A stretch of 64,000 nt of DNA from Rhodosporidiobolus odoratus (lineage: Eukaryota > Basidiomycota > Microbotryomycetes > Sporidiobolales > Sporidiobolaceae), in contig JAOANU010000019.1 in assembly GCA_034387635.1 (NCBI GenBank), forward strand, positions 124,001-188,000, read 5' to 3'. Position numbers and translations under genes: made by a program. The notes under the pieces were generated by a model. The model saw nothing but the letters and a program-made list of their open reading frames with translations. It was not told where the DNA came from and did no database searches. Each line of letters opens with the position of its first letter. The first letter of the stretch is position 1. Positions 42,818 through 54,742 of this stretch are shown here, in pieces.

Positions 42818-45800
42818 TCACCTCCCCGGCCTCTCGATCCCCCTCACCTCTCTCCTTCTCAACCCACTTCCCACCATTCCCCTTCCTGCCGCTGTCTCCG
42901 TCACCTCCACCCAAGCCTGTCCATACCCCGCCCCTTCCCCCCTCCCATCACCCTCTGGCCCCGTTCCTCCTGCTCCTGCTGCCGAGAGAAACCTCTCCCC
43001 CGCCGGATCCGCCAACCTCCTCCTAACCCTCCTTTCAAACCCAGCCGCGTCTGCGCGGTACCTATCGTAATCTACTACTTCTCTTTCAGCCCCTGCCCCA
43101 GTCCCACGAGAGGAAGAGGAAGAGTTGATAAAGGTTGTGCTGGTCGACGGGGAAGAGGTCGAAGAGGTTGCGAGAGGAATGCGGCGACGAATGGCAAAGG
43201 ACCGAGACAGAGAAGAGGTTTGAGAGTTGGGGTCGATGGTCGTTCGTGCGGAACTGAGGCGATCGGAGGCGAACCTGCATTGCAGTAGTAGAGGGAAGGA
43301 GGAGAGAGGGACTCGTCAGTACCTCTCTGTCAGACACGACGCAAGCAGAGAATGAAGACGCACTCTGAGCTCCTGGCTCGTTTCTTCCCCTCGTTTGCCG
43401 CAGTGGAAGAAGCTGGAACGCCACCAGGTCGTCCCCAAGTATGCCTCCCGACAGCGTTTTCGAGCCACCAAGTCTCCTGGCCGGGCGTGAGCCAATCGAC
43501 CGGATCAGCGAGCAGGGACGACGCATAGTCCACCTATCGAAGCGGCGTGAGAGCGTAAACAAACCTCTCGCGCTTAGTGACAGGGGGAAAAGAAGCTAGA
43601 GAAGCGCACCTGAGCAGATGGAACATCCTTCCACCTCATCCCCTCCCCCTTACCCCTCTTCCTCTCCTTCAACCGTCCTCCCACCCCTCTCTCCTGCTTC
43701 CCCTCCTCCTCAGCATCACTCTCTCCCCAACCAGACCCCTCAATCCTCTCCGGCGGTCTAATCCCAACCCGTCTCCTCCTACTCGTTACCGCATCCAGGT
43801 TGAAATAAAACAGCATTCCATCGAGGACGCCACCACCGGATATACCGCCGGCTGTGAGGAGGGGTGTCGGAGCAGTCGAGGCATGGGAGGCGGAAGAGAC
43901 GGCGTTAGCGTAGGAGGTATAAGCGGGTCGGGAGATGGAACAGGTTATGCAAGGGCGGAGGAGACGGTAGCCGAGATGGTGTCCACTGCAGATAGACAAG
44001 GAGGGTCAGCGTGAACGCATTACGAGGATTCTACGAGAAAAGCACCAGAGAAGAAACGAGAAAGAGGTGACTGAGCCAGAGACAGAAAAAACGTACCACT
44101 TCCCACACCCAATCTCTCTAGTCAAACATCCTTTACATCCCTTCCCACCCCTCTTGGTCACACTCTCTCCTCCCTCCCCCTCCCCCAACACCTCCTGCAT
44201 CCCGCCTCCACCTCCAGCCTCGAAATCAAGATCACAAACCCACCCGACAGAGGGAGGTAAATCACTAACCGCCGCAGGTCTCTCATTCTCCCCTTCTTCC
44301 TCATCTTCCTCTTTCCTTCCCCTCTTCCTCGCATTCTCACTCGCCCGGTTGATCTCAAACACTCTCCACGGAACCCCTTCCACCAACCCCCTCGCACAAA
44401 CCAAGCTCCCGCATCCTCCTTGAATCGCTCCTTCCTGTCCCTCTACCTGGAAACCTCCCGGAATACCCCCTCCACCTCCACCGCCACCGCCACCGCCGCC
44501 ACAGTAAAGAAGTTGAACCCCCTTCTTGGCCCTCAACGCATGACCCATCAACGCGTTGGTTTGTTCCCTCGTTCGACGGGGTCCTCCTGAGACTCCGAGG
44601 CCTCCGGCTGGTGTTACGGAGGGAGGCGGACCAATGTGGCCATCGCCATTGTCAAGTTCGGGGAAGTCGGGAGGTAGGACCGTCCTTTGAGGGCGTGGAC
44701 GAGCTAGGATCGACGTCGGTCGGAGTGCGCTTCTGCCCTCTCGGTTCTGGTTTGTGTGCGATTCTGAATCGGGTTGGTAGTGGGGGTGTGCGGGAGGAGG
44801 ACGAGGGGGAAGGAGGTCCGAGTCGAAGGATGGTGATTCAGACGATGAATCAGATGATGATGACGAAGGACGACGACGAGATACATAGCGAGGGCGCGGA
44901 GGTGATTGTTGAGGTGTTGTGGCGACGGTAGAAGGGGGAAGTAAATCGTGCCTTTCGAGGTAGGCATTGAATTCCTCCAGTCCTGCAGTGGACAAGCCCG
45001 TTGAGAAAGCGATTCGAGAGGGGGGCGCAACGGCATCCGTCTGCGTTCTCAACAGCGCGGAGGAGCCCAGACGTTGAGTGCGTAGAGAGGCAAGATGCGC
45101 TGCCTCCCGAGCTTGTCGCTCTTGTTGCCGCCGTCCTTCGTCATCCAACTCGGCTGCTTCAATGAGGTGTCTCACAGGGGGAGAGTCGGAGTTGGTGTTG
45201 CCGGTTGGTCGGTCACGCCAAGGGGCTTGGGGGAAGGGTGAGCGAGAACGTGACTCGGCCGAGGTCGGAGCAGGGGCAGGAAAGAAAGTAGGAAGGAGAC
45301 GACCGCCTCGGGGTACGGGGAGAGCGGCTAGGGCGTCCGAGTCGAAGGGATTCAGCCGAGGAATGGAGCGTGGCGTGTTCTGTAAAGATACGGTAGAGTG
45401 AGCCGAAAGGCCCGGGGCGAGTGAAGCAGCAAGAGCGCGGAGGCGGATGCAAGGAAACAGAAGGGGTGAAAAGGAAAAAGCAAGAAACGGACCCTCCAAA
45501 TCCCTTGCCCCTCGACTGCCTCACCCGCCCCTCCGCCGCTCCTCTCGTGTAAAGCGTCCCAGGCCTCCCGAAACTCTTCCTCAAACTCGCTCCTGGTCAT
45601 GGGCTCGATTTCCCCACTTTCTTCACTGAGCGAGTCCCACCACGACTCGGAGCGCGAATCGGGACCCCAACCCATTCTCCTAGCTCTCTCTTCTTCTGGA
45701 GAGACTTCAGGTTCGACTTCTCTTCCGAGAGGGGAAGGAACCGTGGGGATGTAGACCCAGCCTGAATCTTGAGCGAGTTCGTCTCGGCCGTCTTCGCCGG

Positions 45801-46257
45801 CTATAGCGGGGCTGCCTTCGACTGGCGTTTCAGTCAAAAGTCTGGCGAGCATGGCTTCGTGCTCGAACGCGCCCGAGGGACGGAGGCGGGAAGCCAGACG
45901 CCTTGACCTCGAGGTTTCGGCTGCTTGGAGGGACGAGACGAAGAGCTCAGCTGCTTGATCCTCTTCGTCTTGTTCTCCTGGGTTGTGTAGATAGTCTGTA
46001 GAGGGCTGTCTCGAGAGGTAATGTCGTAAGGTTGAGGCGGAGGGAGTAAAGTCGGGTGCTGTGAGGTTTAGCGAGGAGGGAGAGGAGGGAGAGGGAGGAC
46101 GAGGCATGTTTACAGTGGGGGGACGAGGGTGCGGATCAGGAGAAGGTGACAGTCTAGGGGACAGAATGACCATGCCAGTTGAGTGTGCAGAGGGAGGTCG
46201 GAGGGATGAGGCGGTGGAAGGTGAACGAGGAGGAGAAAGAGGAGGAGAGCGGGGCAT
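42818..46257 (-). CDS. FAM72-like cysteine-rich protein with long disordered extensions
   Basis: Five exons are read: 46257-45493, 45379-44097, 43985-43610, 43533-43364 and 43274-42818 (1016 aa; in frame). The first ~480 residues are Pro/Ser/Arg-rich. The conserved part holds VQLLYC, an oligo-Gly run, CGSLVC, VPWRVFEINR and VGWVCDLDFE, then CKGCLTREIGC, CGHHLGYRLLRPC and ITC. The last block is formed across the third splice site and matches the FAM72 pattern C-x2-C-G-x3-G-Y-H-x4-P-C-x2-C. The following segment has GMLFYFNLDAV, and a new C-terminal extension (DWLTPGQETWWLENAVGRH) precedes an Arg-rich tail. Animal FAM72 proteins are ~149 aa and human FAM72A is known to antagonise UNG2. The large low-complexity additions are unusual. 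Function here is unknown. Confidence 0.8.
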
Positions 46258-46508
46258 CCCACTTGAACGGGTGAAGCTGCTGAGGATGGTACAGTCACTC
46301 TTGGCAGTCGAGTGCGAACCAGGAGCGTTATGTAACTTTCCCCTCCTTGATTGAGTTGTCTCATCTCATCGCTCTGTCTCCGACCGCTGACTCCTCATCC
46401 AAGTACCACACACACGACTCAGCAAAGTCGACAAAAGGTCAACAACACAGCCCTGGTGGCTGCCCTCTTGCTCCCCTCTCCCCCTTCCCCCCCTCCTCCT
46501 TCTCCAAC

Positions 46509-49500
46509 ATGTTCAACTCCCCACCCATGTCCTCCTCCGCCATCCTCGCCGCCTCTCAACTTCAAGGTCCCAATGTACCCGTAACCACCCTCTTCACTCG
46601 CAAAGAACTCGTCGGAAAGGGCGCTTACGGTGGAGTCTACAAAGGCATCCACAACCAAACTGGCACCATCGTCGCTCTCAAAGTCATCGACCTCGACACT
46701 CCCGACGACGACATCTCCGAGATCCAGAAAGAGGTCGCACTCTTGTCCGAGTTGAGGGACGCTGCGAGGCACAACATCACCCTCTATCATGGCTGTTACA
46801 TCCATGGGACGGAACTGTGGATCGCAATGGACTTTGCCAGCGGTGGAAGCATCCGAACCTTGGTCAGTCCCTTCACGTACCCCCCTTTTGCTGACTCGTC
46901 TCGCTCTGTATCCCCGCCGTCGTGACTGACTTGACTTCGGGCTTCCGTCTCGATCAGATGAAATCCGGTCCAATCGAGGAAAAATATGCCGCCCTCATCA
47001 TTCGAGAAGTCCTCGTCGCTCTCTCCTTTCTACATCACCAAGGCATCATTCATCGAGATGTCAAAGGTGCGTCAGTCCCATTGTAGCGGTCCTTCCCTAG
47101 CCTACTTTCTCACCCTCTTCCATCCTCGGGCTCTGCATCGCTTTCCTTTCCTCCCTCATCAACCTACGCAGCCGCCAACATTCTCCTCACCCAAACCGGT
47201 CGAATCCTCCTGTGCGACTTTGGCGTAGCAGCCCATCTTCAAGCCAACTCGAAACGTTCAACCTTCACCGGCACCCCCCTCTGGATGGCTCCCGAGGTCA
47301 TCACCGACGGGAAGATGTACGACACGAAAGCCGACATTTGGAGTCTCGGGATTACGTTGTATGAGATTGCGACGGGCAACCCCCCGCATTTTGGGATGGA
47401 GCCGCTCAGGGCTTGTGCGTTGATTCCGAAACAAGATCCGCCTCAACTGGAAGGGTCGGGCTGGAGTTTGGCTATGAAGGAGTTTTTGGCCAGTTGTTTA
47501 ACAATGGAACCCACCGAGGTGCGTTTTCTTAGCTTTTCCCACCCCTTTCCTACACTTTGCGTTCTCCTTGAGCCGATCAGTCTGACCGTCAGCTCTTCCT
47601 GCTCTCCTTGTACCATTGGTACTGTATGACTGCACCCGCAGCGTCCTACGGCCGACGACCTCTCTCGAACAAAATGGATCAAATCGGCCTCGAAACTCCC
47701 CATGGTCCTCCTCCGAGAACTCATAGTCCGTTACGTCTCGTGGATCCAATCCGGCGGCCAACGAACCTCAATCATCATCCTCCCTTCTTCTGAAGAGTCG
47801 TCTCTTCGAGAGGACACGTTTGAGCTAGCGGGCCAGGCGGAAGAAGGCTGGGATTTTGAGGTCGAGGAGGAAGATTTTGGGGTGCAACTTGGGTTGGGAC
47901 GGATGGAGGGGTTGGGGGATGAACCGAAGAGAGCTCAGCAGCAGGTGGAGGCCAAGACGCTGGATGAGAAGGCGGCTCAGGGGTTTGCTAGACCGCCTAA
48001 ACAGTCTCAAGGTGCGTGTTTTTGCGTTCGCGCTTCTCTCCTTCCTTCACTCCTTCCTTCCTTCCTTCCTTCCTTCCTTCCTTCCTTTCTTCCTTCCTTC
48101 TTGATCTACGTCCTTCTCCTACTCCACTCTACTCTCCGAAGTGTACTTACCAGCGGTGTCCTTTTCAAACGCGGTTCTGCGCATGTCATAGGTCCACCTC
48201 GTCAACAACCTTCCCATCCCCTCCTCCGACTCTTTGACGAATCCACCAACCCTTACGCTCAACCCAGCCCAAAACAAGCTCAGATTATCCTCCCCACCGG
48301 TACAGCACTCAACACGGTCAAACCTACGATCTCCCTTCCTTCATTCGATGACCTCGACGCAGCCGCAGAGGAAGAGGTTGATTTCGGGTTCAACATCGGG
48401 GGTGGGTATGGAGCGTTCGGAGGAGGAGGAGGAGGTGGTGGGGGAGGCTTTGGGGGAGGAGGCGGAGGGTTTGGCTTTGGAGGTGCAAATGCAGGAGGTT
48501 CAACCTTTGGCGGTGCTTCGACATTGTCGTCGTCGTCGTCGTCCGCTTCACCTTTCGGAGGAGCGTTCGCAGCTGCGGATGAACTCATGACGCCGGCCAC
48601 TATACGCGGCAACCCTTTCTCTCAGTCGCAGTCCCAGTCGACTAGCAAGCTGGGGTCCGCGTCCTCCCTCTCTTCGACTACCTTTGGGTTTGGAGGCGCG
48701 ACTTTTGCGGTCGGAGCACCTGCAAGCCCATTCATGTCCTCCGACTCGTTCAGTAACGCCGGCAATGGAAGTAGTTCTCACGGTCACTATCGTACAACGT
48801 CAGGGGGCGGAGGCGGGGGCGGCAGCGGTCCCTCTACCAACAGTTCTTCGACCCCGACTGAATTCCAGTTCCCCCCCAATGCGATGGACCCCCCGGCTCC
48901 ATTCTCGTTGTCGTCTTCTTCTTCTGCTTCATTCCCGTCTTCTTATCCGGTTTCGCAACCCGTTACTCAATCCCCCTCGTTACCTACTATCTCCACAACC
49001 GCCGCCACCGCCGCCGCCGCAGGATCAGACGGCTACCTCAACCGACCCTTCGGTATGGGCTCGGCAGCAGGAGCAGCAGGAGGAGGAGGAGGGGCCGCGG
49101 CTGCGGCGAGAAGGAGGGCCGATACAGCTCCTTCGCAACCTGGAGGATTCGGGTTCCAGCCCGGGGTTTACCCGCCTTTGGGTGGCGGGATCCCTAGGTC
49201 CACGGCTACTGCTACTGGATTGGCGAGTGCCAACGTGAATGGTGCTGGTGCAGCAGGTGGACATTTGAATAAGTTGAGCGAGGGGTCGATTATTGGTATA
49301 CCCGAAATTGGAGAGGGAGTCGATACTATGGCGGCAGGTGGGGAGACGGCTGAAGCGGGAGAAGGAGGACCGCAGGGAGAAGGAGAGAAAGAACTTTATC
49401 CCAATCCAATTCCGAATCAACCTTTTGGTGGGTTGAGTGGGAACAAACCCTTCACGTTTGGGGGAGGGAGAGATAGGGGAATGAGTGCTGCGGCGGATTT

Positions 49501-50709
49501 GGGGAGGCCGAGTGGGATGAGTGCGAGTATGAACGGGATGGGGTTGGCGGCGCAGAGGGCTAGGGCGGGGAGTGAGGCGGCAGGGCTGCAGGCGAAGAGG
49601 GCGGCGCTCAAGGTACGCCTTTCATGGCACTCTCGGACAGCGCAGAGCGACTAATGAATCACCTTTGACAGATCACTACCACCGCTCCTGCTATTCCTCC
49701 GTTCGCCGTCGCCGGATCGAGATCGCCCGCAACCATCGGTATCACTTCACCCGTCACTGCTGTCCCACCCTCTCACTCCCGGGGTTCCTCGCACTCTCGG
49801 ACGAACTCGTCCTCGAACCTTTCGCCCCCGACATCCCTCAACCGACCCTTTGCCGTCTCTCCCTCTTCTTCCTCCAGCACCCTCCCTCTACAACCAATCC
49901 CGTCCTCCTCCTCTCCTCGATCCACCCATCGTCCCCACCTCTCTCAAAGCCAAACCACACCCGTCCCGCTCGTCTCCTCACACCTTCGGACAGACTCAAC
50001 CGCCTCCCTCCTCTCCCTCTCCGCCTCTGCAAGTACAGACGAAGGAGCCGATGATGAAGCGGGAGAGGGGGATTCGCCTCGACCTCATCAGCGACATTAT
50101 CGATTGAATCGCCTGCCGTTGAGTTTGGATCAACAACAAGATGGAGGAGACGTCACGCCACTTGCGATTCCTCCGGCTCCGCTTAGTGCCGATGCTGCTT
50201 TACCGACTGTAACGTTGGCTTCTTCTTCTACTTCGTCGTCAAAGGGTAAGGGTGTAGCTGGAGTAGCCGGAGGAGGAGGAGGAGGAAGTGCTGGAGTGGC
50301 AGGTTTCCCCTTTCCCGCAGTATTCACCACATCCCCTTCAGCTTCCCCCTCAGCTTTTCCATCTCCCCTCCCATCTCCCGGTCCTCCCTGTCCTCATCCT
50401 CAGCTCCACACCGCTACAACGACCACTACAATTACAACTCCCCACTCCCCCCCTCCCCCTCCAGCAGTATCTCGCCTCCCCCCTCTCCCCTCCCTCAATT
50501 ACCTAGCCCTCTCGACCCCTGTCGCGACGCAGAGTGAATTGGCATTGACCCTCGAAGGATTGGGGAGGTGGTTACAAGTTGTAGGCGAGGGATTGGGGAG
50601 AGTTGTGGGAGGGGAATTGGATGGGGAGATTGGAGTACCTTTGGCGACGGTTGAGTTGGGGATGGGGATGGGAGTGGGTGGATCAGAGGGAGGGGGAGTC
50701 ACTGTATGA
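46509..50709 (+). CDS. NAK1: STE20-family (GCK-III) protein kinase, Nak1/Kic1-like
   Basis: Six exons are read: 46509-46862, 46958-47066, 47172-47518, 47642-48011, 48192-49612 and 49672-50709 (1212 aa; in frame). The kinase domain (~30-300) starts [19 protein letters not shown]. It has IVALKVIDL (ATP-binding Lys), [22 protein letters not shown] and [14 protein letters not shown], and ends with [13 protein letters not shown]. The catalytic loop and activation segment match germinal-centre kinases Nak1 (fission yeast), Kic1 and MST3/YSK1, which act in the MOR/RAM polarity pathway with an NDR kinase. The 900-residue tail is Gly-, Ser- and Pro-rich, closing with a Leu-rich helical segment ([17 protein letters not shown]). 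It diverges from the FAM72-like gene, starts 251 bp apart. An in-frame upstream stretch lacks an ATG. Confidence 0.9.
48040..48102 (+). repeat. CTTC tetranucleotide microsatellite in a kinase intron
   Basis: A near-perfect run of cttc units with two interruptions lies in the fourth intron of the NAK1-like gene. It forms a long pyrimidine tract upstream of the acceptor at 48191 and is likely length-variable. Confidence 0.9.
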
Positions 50710-51275
50710 GCGGGCGGATGGAGGGTGGTGATGGATGCGGGTGTGAAAGTCGGGGGGCAGGAGGAAAGGAAGGAGTGTATGTAGCAGCGCTAAGAGGTCC
50801 CTGGGCGGTGAGGGGTACAGGTGTCGGGTTGAGTTGTTTTTTTTCGCCGCCTAGCTTGGTTATTTCTTGTTCTTCGTCGGCGGTCTTGCATGTAGTACAT
50901 AACTTAGCCTGCCCATCGAGGTGCAATACAGCGCTGGCGCTGTGTCCCACAAATTACCTTCAACGATCGCTGCTCTGTTGTGGGCCGCGACACGACCGTG
51001 ACGATAGCGGCCAGACCAAACTCCGACCGGAGGTATCATGCGCGATCCCTCCTAGCTAGTCGGAAGCCAGTGCCGTGCTAGAGCGCTTTCATGTCACAGC
51101 TGAAGGAGGAAAAAATCGGCAAAGGTGTTACAGGAACAGCAGCAGAGTGACGTGGGTATAAATACATCTGCGTAAGCAAAGTCCCATCGTGAGGCTGGGT
51201 CAGAAGGAAGATTAGGCAACGGAAGAGGGCGTACAGTAATCCGAGAGAACCGAGCAGTGATCCGCCACTTCTCCC
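50710..51275. other. convergent 3' region, no gene seen
   Basis: Between the 3' ends of the kinase gene and CBP4. GT/T-rich 3' sequence is present around 50820-50900. No gene recognised. Confidence 0.5.
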
Positions 51276-51666
51276 CTACTTCTTCCCCGCCTCCGCAAAG
51301 ACGGGCTTGTCTTCCTTCGCCTGAGCCTGCGGCGTGTCGAGGCAGCCCATCAGCAACTCGAAGGGAGTTCAGCGGTACGACAAGGTAAAGGACTGACCCG
51401 AATAGCCTCCAATCGTTCATTTGCCTCTTTTGCCCCACTGACAATCCTTCGTTGCTCATCGACCTTCTTCTTGAGATCGGGTGACAAAGAAGCGTAGAAT
51501 TGCTCCTCTGTCGGGGTGGTGACTGTGGCCGTTTGTACCAAAGGGTCAGCGGGAGAAAGGCGAGCGCGAGGGAGGAAGAAGATGCACGGGCCATGACGCC
51601 GTAGCCGATGGTGGTGATTGCAGCAGTGAGGAGGAGAGCTGAACCGACGGGAATGCGACCGCTCAT
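51276..51666 (-). CDS. CBP4: cytochrome bc1 assembly factor Cbp4
   Basis: Three exons are read: 51666-51588, 51522-51398 and 51326-51276 (84 aa; in frame). The N-terminus MSGRIPVGSALLLTAAITTI is a single membrane anchor. Across the first intron comes the family motif TTPTEEQFYASLSPDLKKK, followed by a charged helix (RRIVSGAKEANERLEAI), then AQAKEDKPVFAEAGKK. Size and motif match Cbp4, a small inner-membrane protein that binds newly made cytochrome b with Cbp3-Cbp6 during complex III assembly. It diverges from POP5 with 256 bp between start codons. Confidence 0.88.
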
Positions 51667-51922
51667 TGTGGCGTTGTCAAGTCGAGTTGAGGGGGAGTTG
51701 AGGTGAGGATGGTCGTAAAGACGTGCAGGAGGCGTCGATCGACTGGAGTGCAGCTCGACGGCAAGTAGTCGGTGTTTTTTGGATGCTTGAGCGTGCGTGA
51801 AGACTCTCACAGGTTGATCGAGGGCAGTAAACAAGCGAGAGAGCAAGGGGGGACTTTTGGCTCGACCCTCTTTGGCTGATCACACACAACTTGATCAGCC
51901 TGTGAATAGAATAGACTGGGAT

Positions 51923-52901
51923 ATGGTCCGATTCAAGCACCGCTACCTACTCTGCCATCTCATCTTTCCCGCCTCAGTCGACACTTCCTCAATCGGCACT
52001 TGCTCCTCCTCTTGCCTCACCTCCTCATCAACCTCGACTCCCCCACCGCCGCCCCAGATCAGCGAGAGCGGTCTCATCAACTTGCTCAGGGACAGCTTGA
52101 GCGTCAACTTTGGCGACGTCGGCGCAGGAGAGGTCGGAGGAACTTTCAGCAGTACGTCCCCATTCCTGGTCTCTTATGCTCGTTCTCGCGGCGGACCATT
52201 TCGCTCGAATGCTCGCCAAGTCCTGTCTCGTGAGCTAGGCAGCGCGTCCAAGGCCCAGCCACGACATCCCGCTTTTCTCCTTTTCCTTGCGCTAACTCTT
52301 CATTCCCCTCCCGCCCCTTCACCCCCGACCTGCCTTTGGACCACCGCCTTGTGCCTTACTTCTACCGTCACTCCGTCCTGCTGGCCTGCTACAGTCAAAT
52401 ACCTCTCCCCGTCGACCTCGACTCTGATCATCCGAGTCTCGCGAGAGCACTACCGCACACTCTGGGCTGCATTGACGCTGCTACGCAAGATAGGCGGACA
52501 GGAAGTTATCGCCAGGGTCGTCCATATCAGCGGTATGTTGAGCTTCCCCTCCTCGCCGCCCTTTTTCCCTTCACTCTGCCGCCCTGCCCTCATCTCATTC
52601 CCGCCGAGGTGGCCAGCTGCTCAACCTCGAAGCCAGCTCTGATACTCGCCCCTGATCACTAGGTACTATTCGAAAAACCCAACACGCCGCAATCGCCCAC
52701 GACCGTTCTCAAATCCTGCTCGCCGCCCGAAGAGCCCGTTTGCATAACCTGAAAAGGCCGTCAGAAACCGCTATTTCGACGTCCGCCCCGACAACAGCAG
52801 CGGTCATTGCGGCAGAAGTAGTTGGTTCCGCTGAGGAGAGAAAGGAACTCGAGGAACAGCTGAAGAAAAGTGAGGAGGGGATTTTGGCGATGGAGGCATG
52901 A
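51923..52901 (+). CDS. POP5: RNase P/MRP protein subunit POP5
   Basis: Three exons are read: 51923-52151, 52395-52532 and 52663-52901 (201 aa; in frame). It begins MVRFKHRYLLCHLIFP, then a Ser/Pro insert, then SGLINLLRDSLSVNFGDVG. The second exon reads KYLSPSTSTLIIRVSREHYR and ALTLLRKIGGQEVIARVVH, and the third opens with GTIRKTQHAAI. This is the Pop5/Rpp14 fold shared by RNase P and RNase MRP, which trim the tRNA 5' end and cut pre-rRNA. A C-terminal coiled coil (EERKELEEQLKKSEEGILA) extends it. The first intron is about 243 nt, long for this region. Confidence 0.92.
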
Positions 52902-53245
52902 GTCTGACTTTCTGTTGGTTCCGGGGAAAAGACGGGCGAAGGTTTGTACAGTATATGTTGTTGTTGTCACCAACCCCTCTCTTGACGACGACGGAACATG
53001 CTTTTGCCGCACCAGTCGACAATGTCATTCCTGTTGTCTCTTTTCTTCTCTCGTTACCACACTCGCCGCTGCACCCCGAGTGACCGGGTTAGTATACGAC
53101 TTCGCGCGCGAAGGATCTCTGGCTCCTTGCAGACGGATGCTATGGCTCACCGACGCTGACCTCGGAGTTGCTCGAGCTCTTTCACCTCTCCTATTCATCC
53201 TGTCCCCCTCGTCACACCTGCTCGCACATCTGCTCGCCTCGTCTC
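52902..53245. other. intergenic, no gene seen
   Basis: Between POP5 and the next plus-strand gene. Short open frames on both strands have no support. Contains the presumed promoter of the gene at 53246. Confidence 0.5.
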
Positions 53246-54742
53246 ATGCCACGCCCCAAAGCAAAGTCTCGTGAGCCTCCCAGCGAGGACCATTCTCTGT
53301 ACGTCCGATTCTTAAACCTGGTCCTTCGGGTCCTCTTCTCGGCTGATCATTCCTTGCCACTCAGTTCATTCCCAATCCCGAACGGACCGGCCGCCTACAT
53401 CGTGGTCGATGGAAAACCTCTGAAGGTATATGGCAAGGTCGTGCACGAGACCTGTGCCATGGGTTACATTGAGGCAAAGGAAGGAGACTCGTTCAAGGTC
53501 GGGTGGTATGACAAGCGGAGCGTCAAGCAGGGGACGCGGCCCGCTGAGGCGTATAGTGTTGTGTTATGTGCGGACGGCGAAGAGTACGTATCGCTTTCCG
53601 GCGTTGTAAACTGCATTGACTCGACGACTGATATCCGATTGTTTTTTTCCCTAAGGATAAATCAGGTCGGGATCAGACTCGACTGGACGCACTGGTGGAA
53701 GCCTGCGAAGTCGCCCGAGCGCTTCTTCGAGATTGAGGGAGCGAGGGAGGATTACCTGGATGCAGACGTCGACGATGTGCGAGCGCTTTCGGATTTTGGA
53801 TCAACATGGCAAGGCAGGTAATAAAACTTCAAGTCTACAGATCTCTGAGCGCGGTCTACGGTTCGGCAAGCTCTCGACCACGGACGACCTCTCTCTTGCC
53901 GAAGAGGAGAATGAGTTTCTTGGGTCACTCACTTTCCTCTACATCCGAGGCGATCTTGCGGATCCCGCCGTTTTCCAGGACGACAACTCCGACGAAGGCG
54001 AAGAGGGTCTCGTCCGCTCGCCTCTCTTCCATAGAGACCACAAGAAGCCGGGCGTGACCATGAAAGTCGAGTAGGTGCTACAGTACAACCCCTTCGCCCT
54101 TTCTCCAGACGATCTTACGGCGTTATTTTCTACAGGTATGAGAACCGCTTGACGACGAGCAAGAGATTGTGCGATATCACAGACATCGACCCTCATTCAC
54201 TACCTTATGCTGAAGTGATCCTGTACTATCGCTCAAAAGGTGCGTGGCAATTCCTAAGGTTGTCCGAAGGCGAATTGTCTCACAATCCAGTGCTGTTGCG
54301 GGCATGCAGAAGTTTTGCAAGTCATGGGATACCTTCCTCCACCCGGTACGACTTTTGCCGCTTACGGCGTTGTTCACAGAGCAGAAAGCTTACCCCGCCT
54401 TGTCAAAATGCAGAAACCCCTCGCCCCAGTCCCGCCGAATCACCCTCTGCAGCTCCTCTTGAGTTAACGTCAACCCTCGCTTCCGACTCTGACTCGAATA
54501 CGAATGACGAAGACCTCGAGGCTCAACTGCAGAGGCTGGAGAGGGAAAATCAGATTGCCAATGTCAAAGCGAAACTAGCAGCCAAGAAGAGGAAGGCCAA
54601 GAAGTTGGCTGGGAAGGAAGGGACGCGTGTAAAGAGTGAAGTCAAGGACGAGTCGCCAGGAGTAGGAGGGACACAGAATGCTGCAAACATGGGGAAGCAG
54701 GCAAAACAGCTCGGGGTAATTGACTTGACAGGGGAGGCTTGA
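53246..54742 (+). CDS. DUF7918-like fungal protein with C-terminal SUMO-interaction-like motif
   Basis: Five exons are read: 53246-53298, 53365-53583, 53656-53776, 53841-54070 and 54136-54742 (409 aa; in frame). After a short basic N-terminus (MPRPKAKSREPPS) comes a compact domain: AAYIVVDGKPLKVYGKVVHE, AMGYIEAKEGDSFKVGWYDK and YSVVLCADGEE, with WTHWWKPAKSPERFFEIEGA. Later segments are ERGLRFGKLSTTDD and LGSLTFLYIRGD. The order, with 'evDGkpL', 'yIea.eGdsFkV' and a later 'F.F..L..TDD', resembles the basidiomycete DUF7918 family, known only as an uncharacterised domain. The C-terminus is a coiled coil (DEDLEAQLQRLERENQIANV), a Lys-rich stretch and the terminal VIDLTGEA, which matches a SUMO-interaction motif. 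A nuclear role is inferred. The last exon could contain one more intron. Confidence 0.7.
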
